In this document: piece by piece, positions 47,364 to 57,800 of the stretch
How the letters are laid out: each line of letters opens with the position of its first letter
How positions within the stretch are numbered: position 1 is the first letter of the stretch
Assembly (NCBI GenBank): GCA_012932865.1
Contig: SAXG01000017.1
Location: 558,001-622,000 of the forward strand
From: Amylostereum areolatum
Taxonomy: Eukaryota; Basidiomycota; Agaricomycetes; Russulales; Stereaceae
Reading direction: 5' to 3'
DNA length: 64,000 bases
Program-made: the position numbers and the translations under genes
The notes under the pieces: generated by a model
What the model saw: the letters and a program-made list of their open reading frames with translations, nothing else
Databases searched by the model: none
What the model was told of the DNA's origin: nothing

Positions 47364-48271
47364 CTATTTATGGCCGCCGGAGTACCGCGCCTTGCGTCCC
47401 CAGTCGAAGGGAACATAGCGGTACTTGATCATATGCCTGCAAAGACAAAATCAGGATCGCGACCGGAACGCATGACGACGGCAAGAAAACGCACTGGATC
47501 TGTCGCCTCATAGTGAGGATGAAGAGGACGCAGAAGTACATGACGAGGATGGGCCAGTACACCTGGGATGTCGAACACGACCGAGAACGTCAGGAAGAAG
47601 GATATAACTGTCGCGCGGGTGGTTGAAAGCCTATTAGACAGAAGGGGGTGCGCTGAGCCCCTGTTGGTCGGAGGATATGTGGAAACAGAACGCACCAGAA
47701 CTGCCACTCGGGCAACCTTCGCACGAAGGGACGAAACTCGTCGTCACGGGTGCTGGGCAGCGGTGATTGCGTACCATCCTCTCCGCCCTCCTCCAGCTCG
47801 TCGGCCATGAGGTCGTCTTGTAGGGAAGGATCGAATTTAGGTTGTAGGAAGGCGAGAAGGAGGTTGAGGAGATAGATGGCGTGTGCATCTGGTCGGAGTC
47901 AGTACTGAGTACCGTTGAAATCGGCATAGAAGGGACGTACAGCATACTGTCAAGAGAAAGACGGATCGTGATCAGTGTGGAATTCGGGGAGAGAACAAGA
48001 AAACCTCGTACTAATATACCACTGTGCGGCGGAGGCGAACAAGGGTAAGACAGGGGCGTTAAGAAGCAGGAAAAGAGCGTACGCCTTGGGAAACAACGAT
48101 CCTAAGCTCGAAGAGAGAGACGATACAGGCAGTGGCTATCCAGCGATGAAGGACATGGGGAGTGACACGGTCGAGAGCTTGTTGGTATTGCCGCTTGACG
48201 CGCGTGAGGGCGGTGTTGAAATTTTCGAGGGGCGTTGGTGCATCCATAGCTGCCTCTGAGGAGGACATCAT
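47364..48271 (-). CDS. RER1: Rer1, Golgi-to-ER retrieval receptor
   Basis: Four-pass membrane protein of early Golgi that returns ER membrane proteins through COPI vesicles. The start at 48271 (or the ATG at 48247, [20 protein letters not shown]) leads to [16 protein letters not shown]. Further exons give [20 protein letters not shown], an acidic stretch ([11 protein letters not shown]), [54 protein letters not shown] and the cytosolic tail [20 protein letters not shown], stop at 47364. Between SVVFDIP and YWPILV the frame is broken by one extra base (GG for G near 47562). Everything else matches family order and size. Confidence 0.9.
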
Positions 48272-48704
48272 AGTACACGGGCGGGAAGTGGCAGGAAGGA
48301 GAATGAAGGACTTTACTCCGTGAGTAGATTAAGGTGAAGACGAAGACACGACACGTCCGTCCCGGCGCCTCCACACGCAGTAAGTACGCATAACGTATTA
48401 CGTAATATATCCGAGTAAGGCCCTCGATCCGGCTAACCACCCTCCTCCGAGTCCTCGCCCTCTTTTTCTCTTCCGGCCCTTCGCCAAGGCCCAAATGTCC
48501 TTCATTAATCGCCGTTCACAAGGCGGAACTTCAGTCGACACGCCTTTCCATCGCGTGACACCCTGCTCTAGCCTGCTTGCCTCCTTGCGGTCCGTCGGAC
48601 CGCGTTCTGACTCCTGACATCGCGCAGGAGTCGGGCAACTTGAAGTTGAAGCAACGTTTGGGATACAGCACCCCCTCCTTCGTTTGCGATACCCGTGTCC
48701 CCAA

Positions 48705-49737
48705 ATGAGCGTGTTAACACACATCATTGACCACATCCACGATAATCTTCGTCGTCACAATCAGAGGCCGCTCTTTGTCGCCCTTCAAGGTCCCCAAGGC
48801 TCCGGCAAGACTTACCTTACAGACCACATCGCCGCCTCCCTATCTTCCTCTTCCCTTCGCGTTGCAAAATTGTCCATCGACGATCTCTACCTTCCTCATG
48901 CCGACCTCGATGATCTTGCAAAGCGTTACCCACATAACGGTCTTCTCCATGGTCGAGGCCAGCCCGGTACTCACGACGTCGCTTTCGGTTTCCGGCTCCT
49001 CAAGTCTCTCAAGACGATCAACGAAACTGGTGAACCAATCCGCGTACCGTCTTTTGACAAGAGCCTGTTCGACGGCGAAGGCGACCGCGTGCCGGAATCG
49101 CAGTGGACGACGGTGAAAGGCCCCCTCGACGTCGTTCTCCTAGAAGGGATGGTGCACTGGGTTCTATCCACAATCGCGCCAGGATATCGAGACAAAGAGG
49201 ACAGTTCCTCCGCTGGGTCTCGACGATATCTTCGACATCACCAAGTTCTCGCTAGAAAGTGTTCTAGAGGTCAATGGACTCCTCGCGAATTACGTCCCAT
49301 GGTGGGATCTGTTCGACGTGTTCGTGCAGGTACGAAGGTCGTCCCTCGGGCTGTCTGTTCTCACCGATGTATCTCAACAGATCGCACCACCCGAATCAAA
49401 CCCATACATGCCGATATACACATGGCGGCTACAGCAGGAACACGCGATGAAGGCGAAGAACGGCGGGAAGGGCATGACCGACGAAACAGGTCAAACTGTG
49501 AGTGTCTAGAAAGGTTCTCATGGATCGTCGACTGACACCGTTGTGTAGCTTCATTGATCGTTACATCCCGGGGTACCACTTCTTTGGCGATGGAGTTACA
49601 GAGGGAGGGGTCGATCCCTACGACTGGAGCACGCCTGATTCCGCCATGGGTTCAGGGAAGCACGTCCGGAGGCCCGAGGACTGTTGCGCGTTACAATCGG
49701 AGAGGCGAGGGAACTTCTCACCACGTCGTTTAGATGA
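48705..49737 (+). CDS. TDA10: Glycerate 3-kinase (Tda10/GLYK family), frame-broken
   Basis: P-loop kinase that phosphorylates D-glycerate, the last photorespiratory step in plants and of less certain role in fungi. Starts MSVLTHIIDHIHDNLRRHNQ; Walker A is ALQGPQGSGKTYL, then AKLSIDDLYLPHADLDDLAK, GRGQPGTHDVAFGF, RVPSFDKSLFDGEGDR, DVVLLEGW, LANYVPWWDLFDVFVQ, an intron, NPYMPIYTWRLQQEHAMKA, GGKGMTDET and FIDRYIPGYHFFGDGV. The end is RVTIGEARELLTTSFR at 49737. Conserved blocks change frame at about 49146 (three G), 49486-49490 and 49675-49685. Because sequence on both sides of each break is conserved, read errors are the simplest explanation. Confidence 0.83.
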
Positions 49738-49972
49738 AGCAGCCGTAGTCAACTTAATGGTGCGTTGGACTGTTGTCATGGATGGCCCCGGATGCTGACC
49801 AGCTACCAGCAAGTATATGTATCGTAGGGTTGCAAGCGAATACATCTCATGCCATGAAAGAACCGAAGTAAATCGAGCAGATTACGGTGACTTGCAGAGA
49901 AGTCGAACGATATCTCATCTGTATTGGCATCCGACAGTAACTTCAAGATTCTTTTTGTGTATCGACCCCGCT

Positions 49973-50665
49973 TCACTTTTTCACATAAGGGCTCAGCTCC
50001 TTCGTCCATCTGTCCGCATCTTTTGTCCCCTCAAACAGTTCATCGAGCCCCTCCTTCGTCAGGTTTGCGGTCTCAATATCCTCCTGAAGCAAGCGCGACA
50101 TCTTCCACACGCTCGTGCCCACAAGGAGCTGGCGTTTTTCTCCCGCCGCTGCGTTCGGACCTACGATCACGCGCTCGACCTTGGGAGGATCGGCGGGGGA
50201 CGCGCGCGGGGTGATCAAGGTGTATTCGGCGCGACCGTGGTGGTGAACGTGCATTGTCTTGTTATTTAATGCGCGAAGGTCAGGATTGGTTAGAATAGGT
50301 ACGGTTGGATGGGGATACGCACGGCAGACTTGTTCATATGGATGAATCCGTTCGGGCTGTCAGAAGACAAGAGATAGAAGATGGACGTGGCCAGCGAGCG
50401 CGGCTCGCCTCCTGTAATTCACACGAAGCTTTGTGGGTCATGGCGATCGCTTCGTTGTACATATGTTTCCTCCTTACCTGCGAACGGGCTGGGGATCTGC
50501 TCCGTCTGGCGGTCCGTCTCGGCGAAATAGCCTACAACGGGTTTCGTGATCAGCTTGGCTTATGGCGTAGTTGCGAGATGGGTCGTCCCCACCTCCCTCT
50601 GGATGTTTGATCAAGCTGAGATCGTGGATGAGCTCGGCCGTAGGCGGGCATGTTGAGTAGTCCAT
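49973..50665 (-). CDS. DUF985 cupin-fold protein
   Basis: Small cupin of the DUF985 (cupin_5) family, related to yeast YML079W; no firmly known activity. Start MDYSTCPPTAELIHDLSLIK at 50665, then HPEG joined through a 60-nt intron to GYFAETDRQTEQIPSPFA, an intron, TSIFYLLSSDSPNGFIHMNK, an intron, then MHVHHHGRAEYTLITP and ERVIVGPNAAAGEKRQLLVG, ending TKELSPYVKK. The His cluster in VHHHGR is typical of the cupin pocket. About 185 residues; all joins in frame. Confidence 0.85.
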
Positions 50666-51234
50666 GCTGGCACTGTCGATGCTGGTGGTGGGTGTCGAAC
50701 GAGTATTCCAAGGCAGTGTGGTTCTCAAGAGCTTATATATTATATTTGGGAGCCTCCCGCGTGCGTGATTGGGCGCTATGCCTCAAATTGGACGATAGAG
50801 TGATGAACTGGTATATGGATGCATATCTATTTAGTATATGTAGGCTGCTGTACGTCTATGTGTGTTCCGGACATCGGCATTATTGATGTAAATACAGTGT
50901 ATGTCAATACTACGTGCATGAGGATGGCCTGTGAGCGGAGAGGGGATAGTAATTATAACACCAAACGACTGACACACGCAATTATCCATTCGCCGACCAA
51001 CACCTGCAGACTGACCCTCAGAGTGAGCCTCCTGACTTACTCGTAAGTAGCCCAGCAATTGTGTCTTGCCTATGGCCATTCACGGCAGGCGACGCGATGG
51101 CGGTCGGTTTGCATCAATGCGAACCACGACGGGTCGCCACCTTCTCAGGCCGGAGAAGTCGAGGGATCCAGAAATCCACACCTTGACCGTCAACAACTCA
51201 GATGGGACCCTCTCCAGGATGCCTGCGGCGAGCG
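50666..51234. other. Intergenic, no supported gene
   Basis: About 570 nt, AT-richer than its neighbours (several ATAT and GTATAT stretches near 50740-50900). Upstream of the DUF985 gene and downstream of the IMPACT-family gene. No motif-bearing frame. Confidence 0.5.
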
Positions 51235-52099
51235 TTACGAGGGCGTTTCAACGACACCGGCGTGCGACGCCTTTGCCTTCGCCTTCTCGATCAGTGCCCG
51301 CACCGACCTGATCGCGCTCTCGCGCGCGGTGATCAGCCGTTTGGCCTTGGGGAGGTCGCCGCTCCGTCTGAGCTCCGAGTAATCCTGGACGACCTTGCGC
51401 TTTTTGAGCGGGGGCGCGTCTTCCATGAACGAGGACGACGCGGGCGCTTGAGGCGGGGTCGGAGGCGGGGGAAGCGGCGGCGTGGGGGGCTTGTCGCGCG
51501 TGGCTTCGAGATCGGCGCGAAGCTTGGTCAAGAGGCCGTCGAGGGTGGTCAGAGTGGAGACGCAGTCGTCCATCTCGTCCTTGAGGCGGAACGCGCGGCA
51601 GACTTGTCGGGCGCAGTCCTCGATGTGAGTGAAGCGGACTGGGACCGAGCATCGTGCCACCGTACCTGCAAACCAAGGCCGAGCCGTCGCATGAACGTTC
51701 TCGCGCAACAACAGGACACGACGGATGGACTCACCATCGACTGACGATCACGACGGCGTCCATGACGGCCTCTTCGCGCATCACCTTCAGCACGCGCCCG
51801 CCCGCCCACTGTTCGTTGTCGTCCTCGCTCGCCTCGACGACGTGGAAATCGTCCTCGGCCAGTCCGGACTTGCCGTATTTGAGTTCCATGCAGCGGTAGG
51901 CGAACATCTCGTGGGAGGCCGGTCTGCGAGCGTGCACGACGCGCTTGAGGTGGCTGGCGGCGGCGCGGGCCTCGGACGCGTTGGACGCGCGGTAGATGTA
52001 TCCGACGAAGACGGAGTCGCGGTCTGATATTTCTGAGGAGGTGGCCAGACATTCTGGAAGGGGCTGGGAGTGGGAAACGAAAGCGTCCAGGTTGGCCAT
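51235..52099 (-). CDS. IMPACT/YIH1-like (UPF0029) domain protein
   Basis: Carries the UPF0029/Impact N-terminal fold found in YIH1/IMPACT (Gcn2 regulators) and bacterial YigZ. Start MANLDAFVSHSQPLPECLAT at 52099; then DSVFVGYIYRASNASEARAA, HLKRVVHARRPASHEMFAYR, EDDNEQWAGGRVLKVM and VMDAVVIVSRW, a single intron (about 51665-51741), YGGTMLGP, and FTHIEDCARQVCRAF. The C-terminal half is a coiled region (TLTTLDGLLTKLRADLEATR), a Pro-rich stretch and a basic helix (KAKRLITARESAIRSVRALI), ending VVETPS. No RWD domain is seen, so it is not a canonical YIH1. One extra base near 51640 breaks the frame between MLGP and VRFTH. Confidence 0.83.
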
Positions 52100-52230
52100 C
52101 GCGGTGTGCGGTGGATCGCTATGAGTGTAGAGATATCGCTGTGTGGGATCAATTGATCACGTGAGGGACAAGGATATTTACTGGTGTGCGAGTGGACGCG
52201 CTCGGCCTTCGTCTTGCGCGTAAACGTTCG

Positions 52231-53497
52231 ATGCTGGCTTTACGCAGGTGTCCCCGGGCGGCCTGCTCCCTCCCCGCCTCCGCCAGACATCTCTCACACA
52301 CACCCGCGTTCCCACACGCGTCCGACGCACCGAACGACGCCCCCCCTCCCCGCGCACCGGAGCCAGGTCACTCGGAAAACCCGGGCACCCGCCGTGGGCC
52401 CAAGCCGCGCGGACGGAAGGCGCTCACGGGCGCGGAGAAGGATGCGCTCGAGAGGACGGCGTTCGTGAGCCCGTGGACGCCCCCGCGCTCGGTCGTGGAC
52501 TCGTTCTCGTACGCCCAGTTCTTGGAACAGACGTACGGCCCCTTGAAGGAGATTGTCGTCCCCCGAGTACGTCTCCCCGCTCTCGCCCGCCTCGCCACCG
52601 CCCGCCTCTCGCGCCCGCATCACACGGGAGCACGAGAGGAGGGGCGTGTGCCCACTTTCCCACTTGTATGCCGCACGAACGTGCGGGCGTCGCTCATGCG
52701 TGTTTTTCTTGGGTTTAGGATCCCGACTACCTCGCGTACGCCCTTCCTTACTTCTGGGCCACCTTCGTCGACGCTTCCACGCGCGCGACCGTCCCGGACA
52801 GAGGCGAAGTCCTCACCACCGCCGTCTCCTCGGACCCGCCCCCGTGGGGACCCGGCCTCAGCGACCTCCAAGGCCTCACCTCCTGGCGATCCTCCGCCTC
52901 CGCATTCGACCCTCCCGCCTTCGAGTCCGCCTCCGAGTCCCCAGCCCCGTCCGAGTCCTCGACCCCGTCCGAATCCCAATCCGTAAACATCCGCGTCGAA
53001 CCCGCAAGTACGTTCCTTCTCCGCCCCCCCTCTCCCTCACCCGCTCCCCACCCCACCCCCTTTGCTCACGCCCCCCACCCCCTTTGCTCACGCCCCCCAC
53101 CCCCCTCCCCTTTCGTAGAAGTCATGCCCCAAATCCGCGTTAACCGACAGCACGGCATCGCCACCGAGCGCAAACGCTACGAGTTCGCCGAAGCCTGGCT
53201 CCGCTGGGGCGGCTTCGCCTCAGGCGCCGAGGCCCCGCGCCCGCACCTCGACCGCGTCACGCAAGCGTGGGCCGCGGAGGTCGACCGCCTCGCGCCCAAG
53301 TACGCCGATTCCCGCGCCGCGACCGACGGCGCGGAGGCGGCGGACGCGGACGCGGAGGTCGAGGCGGCGCTGCGCGGAGGACGAGGTCAAGGCGGAGCAC
53401 GCCGCCGCCGCGAACGCGCCCCTCCAGCGCGAGTTCGTTCCGACCGACGTGCCCCTCGCCTGGCAACCCCTCGACGTCCCCGCGCCTTCCAAACTCC

Positions 53498-53531
<34 letters not shown>

Positions 53532-53778
53532 GTCCTCCCGCGCCCAGTCTCCATCCCCATCCGCCTCCTCCCCGCAACCGAAACCGTCCTCGACCGCGCC
53601 CCTCTCGCGCCGCGAACGCCTCCTCCAGGCCACGCGGGAGCACGCGCGCGCGCCGTTGCCGGCGAGCGCGCTGCCGGACGCCGCGGCGCGCGCGGACGCG
53701 GAGCAGAAGGAGGCGCAGAGGCAGTCGATCAAGGATCGGCTGTGGAGGCTCATGGGCGGCCGCGGGTTCGACTCGTAG
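52231..53778 (+). CDS. Unknown protein with mitochondrial targeting-like N terminus
   Basis: Start MLALRRCPRAACSLPASARH: Arg-rich, acid-free and Ser/Ala-rich, as in a mitochondrial presequence. Exon 1 continues GRKALTGAEKDALERTAFVS and SYAQFLEQTYGPLKEIVVPR. Exon 2 (about 52721-53006) starts DPDYLAYALPYFWATFVDAS and has a Ser/Pro/Glu linker. Exon 3 (from 53119) reads VMPQIRVNRQHGIATERKRY, EFAEAWLRWGGF, and after a frame change near 53371-53380 continues PLQREFVPTDVPLAWQPLDV, a run of about eleven Ala and Pro/Ser-rich sequence, ending DRLWRLMGGRGFDS. I recognise no family. GC content is very high. A small mitochondrial assembly or ribosome-associated protein is possible but unproven. Confidence 0.6.
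53055..53098. repeat. 22-nt direct repeat, two copies, inside an intron
   Basis: Unit ACCCCCTTTGCTCACGCCCC plus CC, twice in tandem, followed by a partial C-rich copy. It sits in the second intron of the gene at 52231 just before the acceptor. Confidence 0.85.
53500..53529 (+). repeat. (GCC)10 coding poly-alanine run
   Basis: Ten GCC units, encoding part of an Ala tract of about eleven in the gene at 52231. Confidence 0.9.
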
Positions 53779-54804
53779 TGCTTTGTGTGTTGTGTGTGTT
53801 GGGGACGGAGGTCACGGACGGGTATACGTCGTGGACCACGACCTTGCTTGCTTTCGTTGTTCGCATAATAAGCATAATACACCCCCTCTCGCAGACGGAG
53901 TGCTCTGAGATTCGAACCGGTGCCCGCGAAAGGAACCGACACTGCGGCGCCGCGACCGACACAATTCACGACAGTTCTTTGTCACAGACGGCTCGAGCCT
54001 GGCGAGCACATTAAGACGTCTTTCCACCGCAAGTCGAGCCAACTTAGCGCCCGACGTCGGTGTGGCTATGTCAGTAGCTTTTCCCTTCCCAGAATAACAG
54101 ATAGGGAGGGCCGGGGCGAAAAGGGACAAGGAAAAAGTTGAATGGAAGGAACACACTAAATGACGCACATAACGATACCAATACAGTAGTAAGCAACTGG
54201 GGGGGAGGGAGGAAAAAAAGGGAGCAGAAGGAAGGAAACCGAGGAGCTGTCCATCGTCGACCCCGCCAACGTCGGTACAACATTAAAAGTGGAAGGGGAG
54301 GTGATCCCGTTCCGCCGTCCGTCCGCTCGCTCGCTCGCTCGGATGGCGAGAGCGGGGACGGGGCGTGCGGGGTGAGACCCTTAGCGTAAACGAGTAGCGA
54401 TAAGTCCGGGGGGGGGGGAGTGCGTGGATGTATGTATGTATGCATGCGCTGGTTGCGAGGACGGAGGAGGGAGGAGGGGTGGTGGTGGTGGTGGTGGTGG
54501 TGGTGGTGGTGGTAGGTGCCAAGTGCGAGAGGAGTCCACGGCGAAAGTCCATAGTGAGAGTGTGTAACGGACCCGACAAACGGGTGAAAGATGAAAAGCA
54601 TATACGGACGTACGCAGAGAGAGGAGGAGGGAGGAGGGGGGGTGGAAACAAGTCAAGGAGCGCAACCCGAAAAAACCCATTAAAACAGAGGTTAGAACAT
54701 ACCCGGCCAGCCCAGCCAGCCCCGACGACCCCTTCTGTCACCGCGTCTATCTATCGTCATATCTATCCATCCACCATCCCCTCCGTCGACGTCGAGAACG
54801 GATT
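53779..54804. other. Convergent 3' region with simple repeats
   Basis: About 1 kb between the 3' ends of two convergent genes. Contains (GCTC)-type repeats near 54327-54342, a TATG tract near 54430-54442, a G9 run near 54411-54419 and (GGT)12. No supported gene; frames such as 54071-54601 are repeat translations. Confidence 0.6.
54478..54513. repeat. (GGT)12 microsatellite
   Basis: Twelve perfect GGT units; on the minus strand (ACC)12 in the probable 3' UTR of the CSC1-like gene. Confidence 0.92.
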
Positions 54805-57800
54805 TCAACCCCGGAACGTCCCGCGTCCGGCCATGTTCATCTCGCCCGGGCCCTCGGCGCTCCCGGCGTACGTGAACGCGGAGCCCTGTCGACTCGGCGG
54901 CGGTCGATGCGTCGGCGCCTGGCGGTAGTCGCCCTGCGATTGTGCGTGGTACACGGGCGCCATGCCCATCCCCGCGCCCGGTGGCGGATACTGCGCCTGG
55001 GGCGACTCGAACTGGGGCGAGGTGTACGTCTGTTGCGGCGAGTTGTACGACTGCTGCGGCGAGTTGTACGACTGCTGCGGCGAGGTGTACGTATTCTGCG
55101 GCGAGCTGTAGGCCTGCTGCGGCGAGTTGTGGTAGCTCGGCAGGGAGGACATGCTCTGGTTGGGGCCGACGAAGCCCGGCGGGGGGAGGAGCGGCGCCTG
55201 GTCGTTGTACGGCCCGTCGAAGCGCGAGAGCTCGATCTCGCTGCCGAGGATGCCGCGCTGGAGGTAGCGCTCGCGGTCGAACGTCGGGGCGGGGGAGGCG
55301 CGGCCGTCGACGAACATGCCGGGTTTGGACGGGTACGCGGAGCCGGCGTCGCTCATGTAGGCCGTGGTCGCCATCGAGCGCTGGTCCCAGTCGAGCTCGC
55401 CGCGGTCGCGCTGGTACATCCTCGGGTCGTACTCCAGCTCGTTCTGCGGCGGTGCCATGCGCGGTGGTCAGCCTCGGAACGAGCGTGGAGGGAGGCGAAC
55501 GCGGGCGTACCTGTGCGATGGCCGCGATCCGGAGGCCGCCGGGGACGACCTGGGAGTCCATCTTTTGCCCGTCGTACTCGCCCATCTTCGTCTGTTCGTG
55601 GTTGAGTTTGCCGTGGTACACCTCCGCGAGGAGGGGCATCATGCTCGCGTGGAGCATGGGCGTGAACAGCTCCTGGTGGAGGGCGGGGTGGCCGAAGCGC
55701 TTCTCGAGGCGGTTGCCCTTGAGGTCGCCGCGCTGCGAGTGGATCTTGGCCTCGCGGAGCTCTTCCTCGGTGGGCACGTAGTAGCGGAAAGGCTTGTCGA
55801 ACACCCTGTTGATGTAGCCCTTGAAAAGCAAAACGATGACGAAGGGCGGGACGGTCGCGACCCAGGCGAAGGACTTCCAGCCGTATTGGAGACCGATGGC
55901 TATGGCCCGGTCAGAGGTGTTCGAACTCTGGAGGGAAAGGACTCACTGAGAACCATGAGGGCCTGCATCATCAGAAGAGAGAACAACAAGCGGTTGATGA
56001 CAGGATTCCAGAGACGCTGGAGAGAAGGATGAGTGGACGACCGACACAAACCAAAGTACGGTTGCTTACTCCTCCCGACTCGACGCGAGAGACAAAGACA
56101 AACATCAGCTGGTACTTGTAGACCCAGGAGCTGATCCACAATACGATGGCGGCGGCAACGGCGACCAGAGGGGCGAGAGGAGCAAAGACCAAGCCGACCG
56201 TTCCCATGAACATCTAGAAGGACTGGTCAGCATCCGCAAATCCACGCTATATAAACATGACCGTACAATGTTCGAACTGGGAGAGATCACCATCAGCACG
56301 GGCGGAGGAAGAGAGGGGAGCAACTCACTAGTAGATCGCATACTCAAAGTCCTGGGGTTGAGTGTATTCGCGGTGGTCTCGAGGAGTGCGACCGAACAGA
56401 CTGGAAGAAGGATAAGTTTCCGCGCGTCGAGCAGCGCACGAGAATGCATACCGTGTCTTGATGAAGATCCAGGCCAGGTTCAGGATCTGCGCAAGGTCGA
56501 AGATGACGAGGAAGCCGCGCAACCTGGAAAAAACGGACTGCGTCAGCTAACGAGCGTCTGGGCACGAGACGGGCACGAACGGGAAGAACGTGAGCCAGTA
56601 CGACGACTGATCGATGTACGTCCGGTTGATGGTGTCCGGGAGCTCTGATGGACGACATCAGGTTTGTCGCGGCGGTTCAATCCGAAAAGTACCCACTGTG
56701 GAGATTCTGAAGGATTTCGTCGAAGCTTTTATGCTCGCCGATCTCCGCGATGATTTGGGTGACAGAGTCTGGTCCGGTCGTGAGTACAAACGAGAGGAGC
56801 AAAGGGATGGCACGTACTGAACACGACGCCGATCAACGTGAAGATGATCAATTGTGAGATGACGAGGAAGGCGTAATAGCGTGCGACGACGGCGCGGTCC
56901 AGACGCGAGTGGGTCAAAGCACCCTGATACTGAGAGAGCCAACGCATCATCCTGGGAAGGAAGAAGCCGAACAGAGCGGACACCGCGGGCGGGAGCACAC
57001 CGGAGATGACGGTGAAGCTGTCGGGCGAGTCGTCGTGCCATGTTTGCAGGAAGGGGACGAAACTCGTGATCTAAAGAACGGTGAATATTCGAGCGGGGGA
57101 TGGCCGTGGAAGGGGGACGAACCGAGGACAGATTGGCGAGGATGGAGAGAACGAAGAGGGGAACGGTGTTCAGGAAACAGATGAGGGTGAGCCAGAGCCA
57201 ACCCATCGCCTTTTTCCGGGCCAACTCGCCGGATGACTTGTTCATGTTTTCCCAGACCTGCGGTGAGGCGGATGAGCGCCCGACGCGGCCCGTTTACGAG
57301 CGTCGACTTACGATGTCCTTGGGGTTCGGGGCGAGGGTGATGGAAGCGCCCTTTGTACGTTTTTTGCGGAGGATTTGGGCGACGATGTGAGCGTAAGGGA
57401 CGGCAGCCATGGAAGCGAAACCGTAGTTCTCGGGCTTGCGGGTGTCGATCTGCTGACGGTAGGCCTCGACGCGTTGCTCGGTCAACCTCAACTTCTCGCT
57501 AGAGGGGGGTTCACGACTTTGTGCGCAGGCGTGGGCAGGGAAGAAGGACGTACGTGTAATAGTCGATCGCGTCGCGTTTCTGACCGCCGAGGCCCATGAA
57601 ACCGCCGAGGCGAATGGTGGGACGTTCCTTGGCGATCCTTCCGTGCTTGAGGTAGCGAACGAGGACCTGCTCGAACTTGCGGACGGTGTCGTTGTGGTGC
57701 TCGATGAGCTCCGGGAGTTGACCGACGCGACGACCGATGTGGACGGAGGTGGTGGGATAGGGAGCCTGAGTGCTCTCGAAGATGGCGCGGAGGCCTTCGT

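Noticed and set aside
53900..53930. GGTTCGAATC on the minus strand, resembling a tRNA B box
   Set aside because: The flanking bases do not form a T-arm stem and no acceptor stem, A box or anticodon arm fits around it.
54071..54741. Long minus-strand frames with poly-His, poly-Thr or poly-Pro
   Set aside because: They are translations of the (ACC)n microsatellite in three frames.
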